In this document: positions 6,129-15,305 of the stretch, one piece after another
How positions within the stretch are numbered: the first letter of the stretch is position 1
Layout: each line of letters starts with the position of its first letter
Assembly: GCA_937888735.1 (NCBI GenBank)
Contig: CALASN010000085.1
Coordinates: 1 to 24,274, forward strand
Direction: 5' to 3'
Source of the DNA: UBA5499 sp002426275
GTDB taxonomy: Bacteria > Bacillota > DTU084
DNA length: 24,274 nt
Program-made: the position numbers and the translations under genes
The notes under the pieces: generated by a model
Databases searched by the model: none
The model's input: only the letters and a program-made list of their open reading frames with translations
Told to the model about the DNA's origin: nothing

Positions 6129-7399
6129 TCGATCTAAAATTAGTAAGAAATAATCCGGAAATTGTGAAGGAAGCCCTGGAAAAAAGGGGAGAGAATACCG
6201 CCGTTCTAGAACGGATCAAACGTCTTGACGAGTCGCGGCGAGATCTGGTTTATCAGGTGGAACAGCTGAAAAGCCTGCGCAACAGCACCTCCGAAAAGAT
6301 CGGCCAATTGAAAAAAAACGGCAAGAATCCTCAGGATTTAGTGGAGCATATGCGGCAGGTAGGGGAAGAGATCAAACAGCTGGATGATAAAGTGAAGGAA
6401 TTTGAACAGCAGATAGACGAATTGCTGCTGGGGATTCCCAACATCCCTCATCCATCCGTGCCGGTGGGAAAAGACGACTCGGAGAACGTGGAGGTCGGCC
6501 GCTGGGGAGAGGTGCGGCAATTTGATTTTCAACCGCTGCCGCATTGGGAATTAGCAACTAGACTGGGAATCTTGGATTTTGAGCGGGCGGCCAAGATTTC
6601 CGGCGCTCGGTTCACAGTTTATCGTGGCCTGGGAGCGCGGCTGGAGCGGGCAGTGATGAACTTCATGCTGGATTTGCATACCACAGAGCACGGCTATACG
6701 GAAATCTTTCCTCCGTTTTTGGTGAACAGAGACAGCATGATCGGCACAGGCCAGTTGCCTAAATTTGCCGACGACATGTTCAAATGCGAAGGCCTGGATT
6801 ATTATCTCATTCCTACCGCCGAGGTACCGGTGACAAACTTGCACCGGGGAGAAATCCTGGACGGCAGCGACTTGCCCATTTACTACGCGGCCTACACGGC
6901 GTGTTTCCGAGCGGAAGCAGGCTCCGCGGGCAGGGATACCAGAGGACTAGTGCGCCAGCATCAGTTCAATAAAGTGGAATTGGTTAAATTTGTAAAGCCT
7001 GAGACATCCTATGAAGAGCTTGACAAGTTGGTGGCTAATGCCTCCGAAGTCTTGAAACGTCTGAGCCTACCGTTCCGGCAGACCATGATGTGTACGGGCG
7101 ACGTGGGCTTTTCCGCCGCGAAGAAATATGATTTAGAAGTTTGGCTCCCAAGTTACGATCGTTACGTTGAAATTTCCTCTTGCAGCAATTTTGAGGATTT
7201 CCAAGCCCGCAGGGCGCAAATTCGCTTCCGCCGCCAACTGGGAGCTAAACCCGAGCTGGTGCACACTCTAAACGGCTCGGGGTTGGCAGTGGGCAGAACT
7301 GTAGCCGCGATCCTGGAAAATTATCAAAACCCTGATGGGTCCGTAACCGTTCCGGAACCTTTACGGCCTTACATGGGAGATATTTCTGTCATTGAGTAA
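6125..7399 (+). CDS. serS: Seryl-tRNA synthetase
   Basis: This 424-aa protein has the standard length for bacterial SerRS. It charges tRNA-Ser with serine in the cytoplasm. The N-terminus MIDLKLVRNNPEIV leads into a long antiparallel coiled coil (about residues 28-105) that grips the long variable arm of tRNA-Ser. Class II motif 2 (FRAEAGSAGRDTRGL) and motif 3 (NGSGLAVGRTVAAILE) are intact. The start at 6125 overlaps the thpR stop and has AAAGGGGAT upstream; an in-frame start at 6101 inside thpR is less likely. No T-box leader is possible in this overlapping layout, so it probably depends on upstream transcription. Two tRNA-Ser genes lie at 16989 and 17088. Confidence 0.97.
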   Translation: MIDLKLVRNNPEIVKEALEKRGENTAVLERIKRLDESRRDLVYQVEQLKSLRNSTSEKIGQLKKNGKNPQDLVEHMRQVGEEIKQLDDKVKEFEQQIDELLLGIPNIPHPSVPVGKDDSENVEVGRWGEVRQFDFQPLPHWELATRLGILDFERAAKISGARFTVYRGLGARLERAVMNFMLDLHTTEHGYTEIFPPFLVNRDSMIGTGQLPKFADDMFKCEGLDYYLIPTAEVPVTNLHRGEILDGSDLPIYYAAYTACFRAEAGSAGRDTRGLVRQHQFNKVELVKFVKPETSYEELDKLVANASEVLKRLSLPFRQTMMCTGDVGFSAAKKYDLEVWLPSYDRYVEISSCSNFEDFQARRAQIRFRRQLGAKPELVHTLNGSGLAVGRTVAAILENYQNPDGSVTVPEPLRPYMGDISVIE

Positions 7400-7411
7400 G
7401 GAGGTTTGCCC

Positions 7412-9013
7412 ATGACAGAGCATGCGTGCAGTTGGCGCCGCAGCATTATCGAACGTCCCTGGCAACTATATCACAACAACGTTCCTTGGAAGCGGAAAAG
7501 CAAACCGCCCAAACATGCCGAGTGGCGCGCAGATAAGGTGTGGATTAAAACCTGCCAGGAATGTGGCTACAGCACCGAGGTCACAGGAATCCCCATTTCT
7601 TCTCGCAGAGCAGGAATTCTGGCCCCCCGGCACGATCCTTTGGCTGTGCTGCTTGCCGAGGAACGGATCCGGGAGCGGCTCACCATGGAAATAGTCCTGC
7701 GGGAGTTGGTGCGTGTTTCCAAGCCAATTTCCGGAGAACCCGCATCTGAGCCGGATCCCACCTTGCGCTCTGCTCCTGTGGGAAGCGCTGCTCACAGCAG
7801 GCTTGTGAATCTCACCATCAATGCCGGTTCGGATATCATGGTGCTGGCTTACGTTTTGGAAGCTTTGCTTCATGGCGGTCTGATTCAGGTGGAAGCTAAA
7901 AACGTCAGCAAAGACCAGATTGATCTCCAAACCAGCAGGGTGTTCTTAGAAGCTCATGCTTACGCTCCTTTGGCCGGCTATTTTAAGCGGCTGGATCAGG
8001 ATGAACCAAGGCAGGAAGCCATCGGGATTTTGGGCGGCTATTTCGATACCCGCGCCCCTAAGCCTACGGAGTGGCCGCAAAATCCTTCCCGAAGCGAAGA
8101 GTTATACGAGCGGCTGGAAGAGCTGTTGCGCCAGCAATATGATTGCCTGCGAACCGGACTTACGGCCAGGCTCTTTAATCCGCAAACCGGCCAGGAACTT
8201 GCCGACTCGGATAATTGGGGAAAATATCTTAGCTTATTGCGGCTGCTGGCCATGCTTCAGCGGCAGCTGGCCTACGGACAGAAGATCTCTCAGCAGCAGT
8301 TCTCCTATCAATATTTAGGCGACAGCGCTTGGCTGCAGAGTTTCAGGCGAGAGATTGAAGCCTTGCTGGATTGCCGCTTGCGCGAGTTGAATCTGGAAAG
8401 CTTCACTAATCTGGTCTTATGCGCTGGCCCCTTCCGCGCTTCTTATGACAGGCATCCAATCAGCGGGAGAGCCGGTTTTCCCTTCATCGCCCTCAGCGAG
8501 GATACCATCGGCCGCCTGCGGATCACAAAGCAGGACGCTGAAAATCTGGTCTTAATTGGAAACCGGTTCTGCTTTGAAGAGAGCTTACGCGCCGGCCTCT
8601 GGCAGGAAGCTGTGACCGCGATTTTACTGGAAGGTTATTTTGCCACCGAGCAGCGGCAATTATTGAAAAAACTATTGCCTAAAGGGATGAAAGCGTACAT
8701 CTGGACATCCATTGATCCCATGGGCCTCACCATTCAGCAGGAAGCAGGAGAACTCGTTGCAAGCCTGGGCGGAGAAGCGGAAGCCGTTTTCTTCGAGCCA
8801 CAGCTCTTGGAGAACGGAGTCCCGCTTTCTGAGAACGAACGGCAGGAATTGGAGGTATATTGTCAAAACAATCAGCCGCCATATTTTGCCATAGCACAGA
8901 AAATGCTCTCCTGCGGGCTGAAATTTCCCCAAGAGAAAGTGCTCTCTCTAATCGCTCCGGAACAGTTGGTGACTATCCTGCGAGGAGGCAAATCATGCGG
9001 ACGATTATTGTAG
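7412..9013 (+). CDS. Toprim/JetD (DUF2220)-like protein of unknown function
   Basis: This 533-aa protein starts at ATG 7412, 7 nt after AAGGAGG; the in-frame TTG at 7406 is too close to that site. The C-terminal third resembles the topoisomerase VI/Toprim-type domain of Wadjet JetD (DUF2220). A block LVLIGNRFCFEE (Gly383-Asn384) lies where ENxxTF is usual, then LLEGYF, then YIWTSIDPMGL where WGDIDxxG is usual. The catalytic Glu is replaced by Gly383 and the first Asp by Ser433; only Asp435 remains. The N-terminus has a single CxxC (TCQECGYSTE) and a basic patch. The gene overlaps the AddB-like gene by 19 nt, so a role with the nuclease is likely. No jetA/B/C genes are present. The fold assignment is by eye and uncertain. 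Confidence 0.6.
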   Translation: MTEHACSWRRSIIERPWQLYHNNVPWKRKSKPPKHAEWRADKVWIKTCQECGYSTEVTGIPISSRRAGILAPRHDPLAVLLAEERIRERLTMEIVLRELVRVSKPISGEPASEPDPTLRSAPVGSAAHSRLVNLTINAGSDIMVLAYVLEALLHGGLIQVEAKNVSKDQIDLQTSRVFLEAHAYAPLAGYFKRLDQDEPRQEAIGILGGYFDTRAPKPTEWPQNPSRSEELYERLEELLRQQYDCLRTGLTARLFNPQTGQELADSDNWGKYLSLLRLLAMLQRQLAYGQKISQQQFSYQYLGDSAWLQSFRREIEALLDCRLRELNLESFTNLVLCAGPFRASYDRHPISGRAGFPFIALSEDTIGRLRITKQDAENLVLIGNRFCFEESLRAGLWQEAVTAILLEGYFATEQRQLLKKLLPKGMKAYIWTSIDPMGLTIQQEAGELVASLGGEAEAVFFEPQLLENGVPLSENERQELEVYCQNNQPPYFAIAQKMLSCGLKFPQEKVLSLIAPEQLVTILRGGKSCGRLL

Positions 9014-11883
9014 GCGGTCTGACAGGAACAATGGATCTGGCCGCCGTTATAACTGACGCTTCCTCTGCGCTCTATCTTGGCGCCACAGTCGACTTATGCC
9101 GGCAAATGCGAACGGAGCTGGTCCGCCGGAATTATCCGCGCGTGGACTTTGTCACCTTCGACGACCTGGCTCGTCGTCCGGGGCACAATTACCGCCTGAT
9201 TTCCCCGCTGGAACAGGAGGTGCTGCTGCGAAAATTGTCTGCCGGCCGCTGGCCGCAGATTCAATCCATGGCGGAGTTTTCCGGTTTTTGGCGTGAACTA
9301 GCCCGGGCAGCCTCTGAATTGGTCCAATCAGGGGCAAGAGAGGATAATCTTCTGGCTGCCGCAGGCAGTTTCTCCGGCCTTGCCAGGGAAGTATGCGAGC
9401 TTTTGGCAACATATTGGCAATATTTGCGAAAACATGAATTATACGATCGATCTTTAAGCCTGAGCTTCGCCGTCTCTGCTCTGAGCGAACGGGCGTGGGA
9501 GCAGGTTGTGGTGGACGGCTTTACGGATTTCACACCATTGCAGGAAGAATGCTTGCAGCTTTTGTGCCAAAAAGCCGATCGCGTTTTGCTGAATCTCCCG
9601 GGCGCTACCCTGTCAGAGGCGGCTGCGTTGGCACAGCGGCTAGACGGCGAGTTTCAGCTCAAGCAGAGACCGGAGACGGGATTGGCTGCGCAACAAGTTC
9701 AGGCTTTGGCCGTCTCCAGCCTGAGACAGGAAGTTGAAGAAGCGTGCCGCTGGCTGAAAATGCAGATCAAAGACGGCTGCGCGCCTTCACAGCTGGTCTT
9801 AATCGCTAGGCACCCCGAAGAATATCGCAATCAGGTGGCGCAAACCCTCTCTGAGATGGAAATACCCTCCGAAGTCAGCGCGCAGCTGGATGATGTGCAG
9901 CTGGCTCCGGTCTTCGCCGCCAAAACTGCATTGATACTTGTGGCCAAAGACTGGCCCAGGCAGGAAATGATCAGGCTGGCGCAGCTGCTGTTGAGTCCCG
10001 AGACAGCGGCGGTGCTGGATCTGTCCAGTATGCGGGAAAACTTGCTGTTTGGCCGCGAGCGCTGGCAGGAGCTGATCCAAAAGAATTTTGACGATGAACG
10101 AGAGCTCTTGCTGGCCTTTTGTCAAGAGCTTGTGGCCCTTGAGCAGCCGCAGCCTCTGGCAGATTACTGCCAAAGGCTGTGGCGACTTGTGGCCTCTAGG
10201 TACAAAAGCGCATCCCCAGGCGCGCCAGCCGCAGAGCGGCTGCTGGCGTTAGGACGCTTGAATGCCATTTTGCAAGAATTGGCTGGGCTCGCTCCCTATT
10301 ATCCACAGCAGCTGACTCTGTTACAATTTGAACAGCTGTTTCTCAAAGCCCTTGGCGGAAAGACCAATGAGCTCTCAGCCAGGATCCCGCAGCGGGGAAC
10401 GGGCGTTAGGCTATTGGATCCGGTGGGAGCCAGAGGGCTGTTTTGGCGCGGAGCGGCCGTCTTAGGTCTGGAAGAAGGCGAATATCCTTCCCCGTGGCCT
10501 GAAGATTGGCTTTTCCCCGAAAAAATGAGGCATTCCTTCCGCAAGCAGGGAATCAGGCTCCATTCCAGGGCGGCCATGGCCGGCAGAGAACGGAATTTTT
10601 TCAATCTGGCTGTGACCAGAGCCACAGAGCGGCTGCTGCTGACATATAAAGCTCAAGCTGACGGAGCGCTGAAATTGCCCAGCCCTTATCTTGTGGAATT
10701 ATTGGCAAGAAGTCGGACGCCCTGCAAAAAGCTGGTCGTCAGCCAGCAGTTTCCCGACGCTTCTTCCCTAATTGCCTCTCAGAAGGAACTCGCGTTTTGC
10801 GCTCAAGCCACGGCTAATAGCTCCCTGTGGCTCAAATATCAGTCAGGACACCCTCAGCTGGCGAAGAGCATTGCCAGGGCAAGACGGATGTTGGCGCTGC
10901 GCGACGGCAATTTCTGGAGCGTTTTCGACGGACTTTTGGCAGACCGGCAAGTGCAAGCCGCCCTGCCTTTCACCGGCGGTTATCTTTGGAGCGCGGGCCA
11001 GCTTGAAACCTATGGCAGCTGTCCGTTTCGTTTTTATTGCCAGGAAGTATTGAAAATAGAACCTCTCTTTCAGGCGGAAGTCCAGTTGACGCCCAAGGAC
11101 CTAGGCACTGCGCTGCACGCTGTGCTGGCACAGTTTTTTCGCAAGCGCCAGGGTCAGTTTCTGATGCCGGAAGGGAGAGCAAGCTACAGGCAGGAATTGG
11201 CTGATCTTTTGGAAGCCAACTGGCAGGACAGGCAGGCAGATTTATTTGCGGAACTCCAGAAAACTGAAGCCCGGGAGATGCTGTGGAATTTTCTGGAGAG
11301 CGAATTAACCAGACAAGAGGCGGCGGGCTACAGCATGAGCCCGCGCTATTTGGAAGCGCCTTTTGGTATGGAGGGACCATCTTCTGGGCCGCTGGAACTG
11401 GATCTGCCGGGGAGAAAAGTACGGTTGCGAGGCAGAATCGATCGCATAGACGCCTCTGCGGATGGCAAATTTATGGTGTTCGATTATAAGCTTGGCTATC
11501 TGCCGACCTATGAAGAGCTCACAAGCGGGCTCAGTTTTCAATTGCCCATTTATTTGTGGGCCGGAGAAAAGCTCAAGCTGGGAACAGAACCAATTGCCGC
11601 GCTTTTTTACAGCTTGGGGAGGGGTAATTTTCGCGGCTTCTGGCGCCGAGAGGAAGCCGCGACAATCGGCTTGAGGAATCGGAAGCAAGCCAGCCTCTCA
11701 GAGGAAGAGTGGGAGCAGAATTTAGAGCGCAGCAAAGAACTTGTGGCCACTTTTCTAGAGCGAATCGCATCCGGCGATTTTCGAGTTTGCCCGCAAAAAT
11801 GTCCGCCTTATTGCGATTACAAAACTATCTGCTATTACCAAAAGTGGCGGGTGGGGCGAAAGGAGAAAGCAAAAGATGCTTAA
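8995..11883 (+). CDS. addB: AddB-like PD-(D/E)XK nuclease subunit of an AddAB-type helicase-nuclease
   Basis: This protein of 962 aa starts at ATG 8995, 6 nt after GAGGAGG; an earlier in-frame ATG at 8860 lies inside the upstream gene and lacks this site. The middle is UvrD-like but degenerate: the N-terminus reads IIVGGLTGTMD with no GKT Walker A. The nuclease core is at the C-terminus: GRIDRID with Asp816, FDYKLG with Asp830 and Lys832, and SFQLPIYLW as the QxxxY motif. Four-cysteine Fe-S ligation is suggested by Cys676 (GSCPFRFYC) and Cys932, 936, 940 and 946 at the end. In AddAB, this subunit cuts one strand and helps recognise Chi during processing of double-strand breaks. It overlaps addA by 8 nt. 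Confidence 0.88.
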   Translation: MRTIIVGGLTGTMDLAAVITDASSALYLGATVDLCRQMRTELVRRNYPRVDFVTFDDLARRPGHNYRLISPLEQEVLLRKLSAGRWPQIQSMAEFSGFWRELARAASELVQSGAREDNLLAAAGSFSGLAREVCELLATYWQYLRKHELYDRSLSLSFAVSALSERAWEQVVVDGFTDFTPLQEECLQLLCQKADRVLLNLPGATLSEAAALAQRLDGEFQLKQRPETGLAAQQVQALAVSSLRQEVEEACRWLKMQIKDGCAPSQLVLIARHPEEYRNQVAQTLSEMEIPSEVSAQLDDVQLAPVFAAKTALILVAKDWPRQEMIRLAQLLLSPETAAVLDLSSMRENLLFGRERWQELIQKNFDDERELLLAFCQELVALEQPQPLADYCQRLWRLVASRYKSASPGAPAAERLLALGRLNAILQELAGLAPYYPQQLTLLQFEQLFLKALGGKTNELSARIPQRGTGVRLLDPVGARGLFWRGAAVLGLEEGEYPSPWPEDWLFPEKMRHSFRKQGIRLHSRAAMAGRERNFFNLAVTRATERLLLTYKAQADGALKLPSPYLVELLARSRTPCKKLVVSQQFPDASSLIASQKELAFCAQATANSSLWLKYQSGHPQLAKSIARARRMLALRDGNFWSVFDGLLADRQVQAALPFTGGYLWSAGQLETYGSCPFRFYCQEVLKIEPLFQAEVQLTPKDLGTALHAVLAQFFRKRQGQFLMPEGRASYRQELADLLEANWQDRQADLFAELQKTEAREMLWNFLESELTRQEAAGYSMSPRYLEAPFGMEGPSSGPLELDLPGRKVRLRGRIDRIDASADGKFMVFDYKLGYLPTYEELTSGLSFQLPIYLWAGEKLKLGTEPIAALFYSLGRGNFRGFWRREEAATIGLRNRKQASLSEEEWEQNLERSKELVATFLERIASGDFRVCPQKCPPYCDYKTICYYQKWRVGRKEKAKDA

Positions 11884-14800
11884 GTGGACGCCTGCCCAGG
11901 AGCTGGCGGTTAAAACGTTGGATCAGAGTTTGGGCGTTGTGGCCGGCGCCGGCAGCGGAAAAACCAAAGTTCTCATCGGCAGGCTGATGGAGATCCTCCA
12001 GAACAAAAAAGCAGACTTCTCTCAGCTGGTGGCCATCACCTTCACTAACAAGGCGGCCTCTGAGATGACAGAGCGCCTCCGGGAAGAGATCGAGAAAAGA
12101 ATTGCGGCCGGAGATCCCGCAGGCTACTGGCGAGAGCTGAAAGAAGCCTTGCCCAGCGCGCAGATCAGCACCATTCACAGTCTTTGCGCGCGCCTTTTGC
12201 GCGAGCACCCGCAGGCGGCAAACATTGATCCGTTGTTCTCAGTGCTGGCAGATGATGAGGGAACTCTGCTTCTGGAGGAGGCGGCGACTTCCAGCCTGCT
12301 TGAGCTGGCAGCTGAAAGCAAACCTCTGGTGCGGCTCCTTGCCAATTACGGCAAAGAGCGGGTTTTGGAAAATCTCTTTGCCTTCTATAACAGGCTGCGC
12401 GCCGACGGCAGAGCTGTCGGAGAGGTATGGGCAAGCTCCCAGGCGGAGATCAAGCGGCGCCGGCCTGCCTTGTTAGAGGCAGCCGCGGCTGCCAATCAGC
12501 TTGGTGCGGATCTTTTAACAGCCCCTGCCACCACCGCAGGCCAAAAAGCGGCGCTGGCCGCGTTCGCTGAAAGCTGGCGGAAAACTGCCCCCGTGCGCGC
12601 TTCGCTTTTAGCCGGAAACTATGATCTAGATTTAAAGCAGCTGTTGGAATTTCTCTGCTGCGGAAATAAGATAGATGCCAGAGGAAAACTGGCTGAACCA
12701 GTGAAGGGACTGCGGGCGGCTTTGGACTCCCTGGCAGCGGAGGTTTCCGAGCAGCGCAGCGCGCCTTTCATCCGCGATTTTTGTCTGCTGCTGGAGCGCG
12801 CGGATCAGAGCTATGCCCAGCGGAAAAGAGAGCTCGGAGCTTTGGATTTCTCGGATTTGGAGCTGTCCGCCTGCAAGCTGCTGCAAGCTCACCCGGACAT
12901 TGCCAGAGAGTATCGCCGTAAGATCAAATATCTGCTGGTGGACGAATACCAGGATACAAGCAGGCTGCAGGAGAAAATCCTACGCTCTCTTCACGTTCCG
13001 GGAGAAAACAATTTGTTTGTGGTCGGTGATCCCAAGCAATCGATTTACCGCTTTCGCGGAGCGGAGGTGGCTGTGTTCGGCGAGACTGTCGAGCGCATTA
13101 CGGCTGAAGGCGGCCGCAAGATTGAGCTCCTGGATAATTTCCGCACCAGCAAAACTTTGATTGCGCTTTTTAATCAGCTGTTTGCCCAGCTTTTGAACGG
13201 CAAGATCGAGTATCAGCCTCTGCTGGGGCATAGAGAATCCTCCCTGCAGCCGGAGCTGCTCTTGGCTTATCCGCAGGAAGATGTGGATTCTGAGGCCAAA
13301 AGGGAAGAAGAAGCCAGGGTGTTGGCCGCCAGAATCAAGAACATGGTGGAAAAGGAAAGGCCCGTTATTGAAGCAAAGAGCGGGCCCAGGCCCGTACGCT
13401 GGGGCGATATTGCATTTTTATTCCGCAGCGCCACAAACCTTCCCGTCTATCAGGAAGCTTTGGCAGCCGCCGGGATTCCCAACTATGTCGTGGGGGGCAG
13501 CGGCTATTACGCCAAACAGGAAGTGCAGGATGTGCTGAATTTCCTGCGCTGGTTGGATAACCCAAAAGATCAGGTGGCTTTAACCGGCATTTTGCGTTCC
13601 CCGTTTTTTTCAGTCTCAGATCAGGCGCTTTTTTGGCTGACTAGAGCAGGCGGCATAGACTCGAGCCTCTGGGCCGAACTGCCCAAAGAGATAACAGGCC
13701 AGGACAGAGAAGCGGTTGAGTGGGCGCGCGCTTTGCTGAGAGAGCTCCTCTCTCTGCGCACTTTGCCCTTGGCTCAGCTCATCGGCAGGATTTTAGATCG
13801 TACTGGTTACAAAATCGCGATTTTGGGAGATTTTTTCGGCAAACAAAAGCTGCAGAACTTGGAAAAGCTGATTCAGCTGGCTGAACGCTACAGCCGGGAA
13901 GGATTGGTAACGCCCAGCCAGTTCATAGCGCGCGTTGACTCGTTGCTGGCACGGAAGATCAAAGAAGGGGAAGCGCAGCTGGAAAGCGAAGAAGACGATA
14001 CTGTGAAGCTGCTGACCATCCATAAGTCCAAAGGCCTGGAATATCCAGTGGTAGTGATCCCGGATTTTTCCCGTCAATTGAGATTTGGCAGCAGCAATTT
14101 TTTCGCTTATGGAGCCGGACAGGTGGCTTTACATTGCGGCGAAATGGACGTGAAACCTTCGCGCATGGCGGAACTGGCTCAGCAGGAAATGGACGCTGAA
14201 CTGGAGGAAAGCAAGAGGGTATTGTATGTTGCCATGACCAGGGCCCGGGATCAGCTGATTCTGTCCGGCTGCGCCGTAAACCCGAAACCCGGCGGCATCG
14301 CGCAGCAAAACAGTTGGCTGGGCTGGCTGGGCGCCCTCTTCGAGGTGTCAGATTGGCAAACGGCAGCGGCAGCGCCTCTGCAGTATCAAGGCGGCTGCCT
14401 TAACGTCGTAATCCGAAGCGAGGGGACAGCGCCCCTAAAGCGGGAGCAGGGGCATACGCTAGAGGAAACGTCAGAGAGTCTGCCATTGCTTTTTGAGGCT
14501 AAAACAAAGCCTTCCGAGATTAATCCCACGCACCCGCCGCTTACCGCAACCGGCCTCATCACTTATGCAGACTGCCCTAGGCGCTATTTTTACGCTTATC
14601 GCTGGCGGATAGACGAAAGCCTGTTCGGCCTTTTGGAAGCGGATGGCATAGGACTTCCAGGCTGGCAGAAAGGACAGATTTTGCATAGGGCCTGCGAACG
14701 GCTTCATCCTGACTCAGATGCGCAAGCAGTCTTGCGAGAGTCGTTCGCGGCGTATCGGATTGAGCCCACGGCGGCTTTGCTGAGGGAACTGACGCCGCTT

Positions 14801-15289
14801 GTGGAATGCTATCAAAAAAATGAGTTATGCTCTCGTCTGCAAACTGCGCTCTCAGAATGGCAGTTCGCGGTGGGACTGGGTCCGTTCGTCCTGGAAGGGT
14901 TTGTGGATAAGCTGCTCCCCGGCGCCGTGCCAGCGCTGGTTGATTATAAGAGCAATCTGGTGACCTCAGACGCTCTGCCTGAGCTCACCGCGTATTACAA
15001 ATTACAGCTTGAGGTCTACGCTCATGCCGTCCATCAAAGATTAGGCTGTCATGAGGCGGAGCTCGTCATTCATTATTTGGTGCCAAATCGCACTGTAAGC
15101 TGGCGCATTGATAACTGGCATGATTTGGAAGAGAAACTTTTGCTTTTATCCCAAGGACTTGTGAGCAAAGAATATGAGGAAGAGTTTCCCTGCAATTCTC
15201 AAAGCTGTCATCGCTGTCGTTTCGGCAAGCACCTTTGCCCTGAGGGCTTGTCAGGACAAGTTATTTCTGATAAGATTAAAACAGGTTAA
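11876..15289 (+). CDS. addA: AddA-like UvrD-family helicase-nuclease
   Basis: This 1137-aa superfamily 1 helicase has a C-terminal nuclease. Walker A is AGAGSGKT (residues 23-30), motif II VDEYQDTS, motif III GDPKQSIYRFRG, motif V-type TIHKSKGLEYP, and motif VI YVAMTRARDQL. The nuclease has GFVDK (Asp1011), VDYKSN (Asp1023, Lys1025) and LQLEVYAH. Unusually, Cys900 (ADCPRRYF) plus Cys1106, 1111, 1114 and 1121 at the end look like a Fe-S staple, a signature usually described for the partner AddB subunit. The protein unwinds and degrades DNA ends to load recombination. The start ATG at 11876 follows AAAGGAGAAAG and overlaps the AddB-like stop. The closest alternatives are AdnB/RecB-type relatives. 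Confidence 0.93.
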   Translation: MLKWTPAQELAVKTLDQSLGVVAGAGSGKTKVLIGRLMEILQNKKADFSQLVAITFTNKAASEMTERLREEIEKRIAAGDPAGYWRELKEALPSAQISTIHSLCARLLREHPQAANIDPLFSVLADDEGTLLLEEAATSSLLELAAESKPLVRLLANYGKERVLENLFAFYNRLRADGRAVGEVWASSQAEIKRRRPALLEAAAAANQLGADLLTAPATTAGQKAALAAFAESWRKTAPVRASLLAGNYDLDLKQLLEFLCCGNKIDARGKLAEPVKGLRAALDSLAAEVSEQRSAPFIRDFCLLLERADQSYAQRKRELGALDFSDLELSACKLLQAHPDIAREYRRKIKYLLVDEYQDTSRLQEKILRSLHVPGENNLFVVGDPKQSIYRFRGAEVAVFGETVERITAEGGRKIELLDNFRTSKTLIALFNQLFAQLLNGKIEYQPLLGHRESSLQPELLLAYPQEDVDSEAKREEEARVLAARIKNMVEKERPVIEAKSGPRPVRWGDIAFLFRSATNLPVYQEALAAAGIPNYVVGGSGYYAKQEVQDVLNFLRWLDNPKDQVALTGILRSPFFSVSDQALFWLTRAGGIDSSLWAELPKEITGQDREAVEWARALLRELLSLRTLPLAQLIGRILDRTGYKIAILGDFFGKQKLQNLEKLIQLAERYSREGLVTPSQFIARVDSLLARKIKEGEAQLESEEDDTVKLLTIHKSKGLEYPVVVIPDFSRQLRFGSSNFFAYGAGQVALHCGEMDVKPSRMAELAQQEMDAELEESKRVLYVAMTRARDQLILSGCAVNPKPGGIAQQNSWLGWLGALFEVSDWQTAAAAPLQYQGGCLNVVIRSEGTAPLKREQGHTLEETSESLPLLFEAKTKPSEINPTHPPLTATGLITYADCPRRYFYAYRWRIDESLFGLLEADGIGLPGWQKGQILHRACERLHPDSDAQAVLRESFAAYRIEPTAALLRELTPLVECYQKNELCSRLQTALSEWQFAVGLGPFVLEGFVDKLLPGAVPALVDYKSNLVTSDALPELTAYYKLQLEVYAHAVHQRLGCHEAELVIHYLVPNRTVSWRIDNWHDLEEKLLLLSQGLVSKEYEEEFPCNSQSCHRCRFGKHLCPEGLSGQVISDKIKTG

Positions 15290-15305
15290 GAAACGGAGGA
15301 CAGTC

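Noticed and set aside
8860..8994. Longer AddB-like start at 8860
   Set aside because: It lies inside the upstream Toprim-like gene without a ribosome site, while 8995 has GAGGAGG at the right distance.
7412..15289. Wadjet (JetABCD) defence system
   Set aside because: Only a divergent JetD-like domain is present, with no JetA, JetB or SMC-like JetC, and the neighbours are serS and addBA.
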